Assembly (NCBI GenBank): GCA_019136335.1
Contig: JAGVUK010000317.1
Span: 1-6,629, forward strand
DNA length: 6,629 nt
Direction: 5' to 3'
Source of the DNA: Methanomicrobiales archaeon
GTDB lineage: Archaea; Halobacteriota; Methanomicrobia; Methanomicrobiales; Methanoculleaceae
Part shown: positions 6,213 to 6,629 of the stretch, one piece after another
Layout of the letters: each line of letters begins with the position of its first letter
How positions within the stretch are numbered: position 1 is the first letter of the stretch
Notes under the pieces: model-generated
The model's input: the letters and a program-made list of their open reading frames with translations, nothing else
Database searches by the model: none
Told to the model about the DNA's origin: nothing
Translations under genes and position numbers: made by a program

Positions 6213-6629
6213 GCCCGAGCTGCCGGAGCACGCCTGCGGCCGCACTCATCCCGCCGTCCAGGTAGACGGCGCCGACGAGCGCCTCCAGGCACTCGGCAAG
6301 GACCCGGCCGGACGTCCAGACAGCCTGGGCGGCCTCGCCCTTCCCCCAGCGGACGTAATCCTCAAGGTCAAGGTCTTGTGCGAGCTCGCGGAGCCGGGTC
6401 ATGTTGACCAGGTTCATCTTCCGGTTGCTGATCGCGCCCTTGTCGTGCGCCCCGCCCGCGACCAGCGCTTCCACGACCGCCACGTTGATGACCGCATCGC
6501 CGAGGGTGGCGAGGGCATCCATGTGGGCGCTCGAAGGGAGGCCCGCCTCCAGGGTGTAGGCGAGACGGGTGAGCGCGCGTGAAAGGAGAGCCCGGTCCCG
6601 GAATACGTAGCCGATCCGTGCCTCGATCG
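6196..6629 (-). CDS. rnc: RNase III-family protein, catalytic domain only (5' end missing)
   Basis: The minus-strand frame is open from base 6627 to the TAA at 6198-6196, giving 143 visible residues. The visible start IGYVFRDRALLSRALTR matches the beginning of an RNase III domain, so only a few N-terminal codons are probably off the edge. RNase III cuts double-stranded RNA using acidic residues that bind Mg2+. The signature region reads DALATLGDAV where classical enzymes have ERLEFLGDAV: the catalytic Asp (6498-6496) is kept, but the first catalytic Glu is Ala. The second acidic cluster is AECLEALVGAVYLDGG, with Glu in place of the usual Asp and the final Glu (6285-6283) kept. The protein stops right after the catalytic domain, with no dsRNA-binding domain, as in Mini-III enzymes. 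RNase III is uncommon in archaea. The target RNAs and dimer state are unknown. It converges on and overlaps the MFS gene. Confidence 0.85.
   Translation of the reverse strand, partial: IEARIGYVFRDRALLSRALTRLAYTLEAGLPSSAHMDALATLGDAVINVAVVEALVAGGAHDKGAISNRKMNLVNMTRLRELAQDLDLEDYVRWGKGEAAQAVWTSGRVLAECLEALVGAVYLDGGMSAAAGVLRQLGLTERV

Noticed and set aside
5115..6245. 376-codon minus-strand frame opposite the MFS gene
   Set aside because: The Arg/Glu/Pro/Gly-rich translation has no family motif, whereas the plus strand encodes clear OFA signatures.

Overview
The window looks like a piece of the chromosome of a high-GC methanogenic archaeon. The best guess is a hydrogenotrophic member of the Methanomicrobiales, such as Methanoculleus. 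That placement is inference from the gene types (ion-pumping pyrophosphatase, AMP-forming acetyl-CoA synthetase, CorA-like channel, OFA-type MFS carrier), GGTGA/GAGG ribosome binding sites, an archaeal-style oligo-T terminator and TATA-like promoter elements. No marker gene fixes the genus.

Layout: bases 1-1477 (+) hold the C-terminal part of a K+-dependent-type membrane pyrophosphatase (hppA), which runs off the left edge and ends at a T6 tract. A separate small gene, 1588-2529 (+), encodes a CorA-family divalent-cation channel. Bases 2530-3092 are a 563-bp non-coding stretch. It contains several GC hairpins, one of which resembles REP or IS200/IS605 end hairpins, and then an abrupt AT-rich island at about 2811-2875. 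That island holds a TATA-like element embedded in a 16-bp palindrome plus a 24-bp-spaced direct repeat, a good candidate promoter/operator. A roughly 215-nt GC-rich leader follows, with a second AT-rich patch just before the next gene. Bases 3093-4982 (+) encode a complete AMP-forming acetyl-CoA synthetase (acs). After a hairpin that straddles the acs stop codon and a 30-bp gap, 5013-6212 (+) encodes an OFA-type MFS transporter that appears to have lost its twelfth membrane helix. Its 3' end overlaps, tail to tail, the 3' end of an RNase III-family gene on the minus strand (6196-6629), which leaves through the right edge.

How the genes may work together (inference): the MFS carrier could bring in a monocarboxylate such as acetate, Acs would activate acetate to acetyl-CoA and release AMP and PPi, and the membrane pyrophosphatase would conserve PPi energy as an ion gradient. 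CorA would supply Mg2+, the cofactor of both enzymes.

I found no CRISPR array, tRNA, rRNA or intact mobile element, and no clear evidence of a wholly new system. The observations most worth a second look are the apparent in-frame loss of the last transporter helix at a perfect 7-bp inverted repeat, the RNase III domain whose first catalytic Glu is Ala as in Mini-III enzymes, and the operator-like structure upstream of acs.
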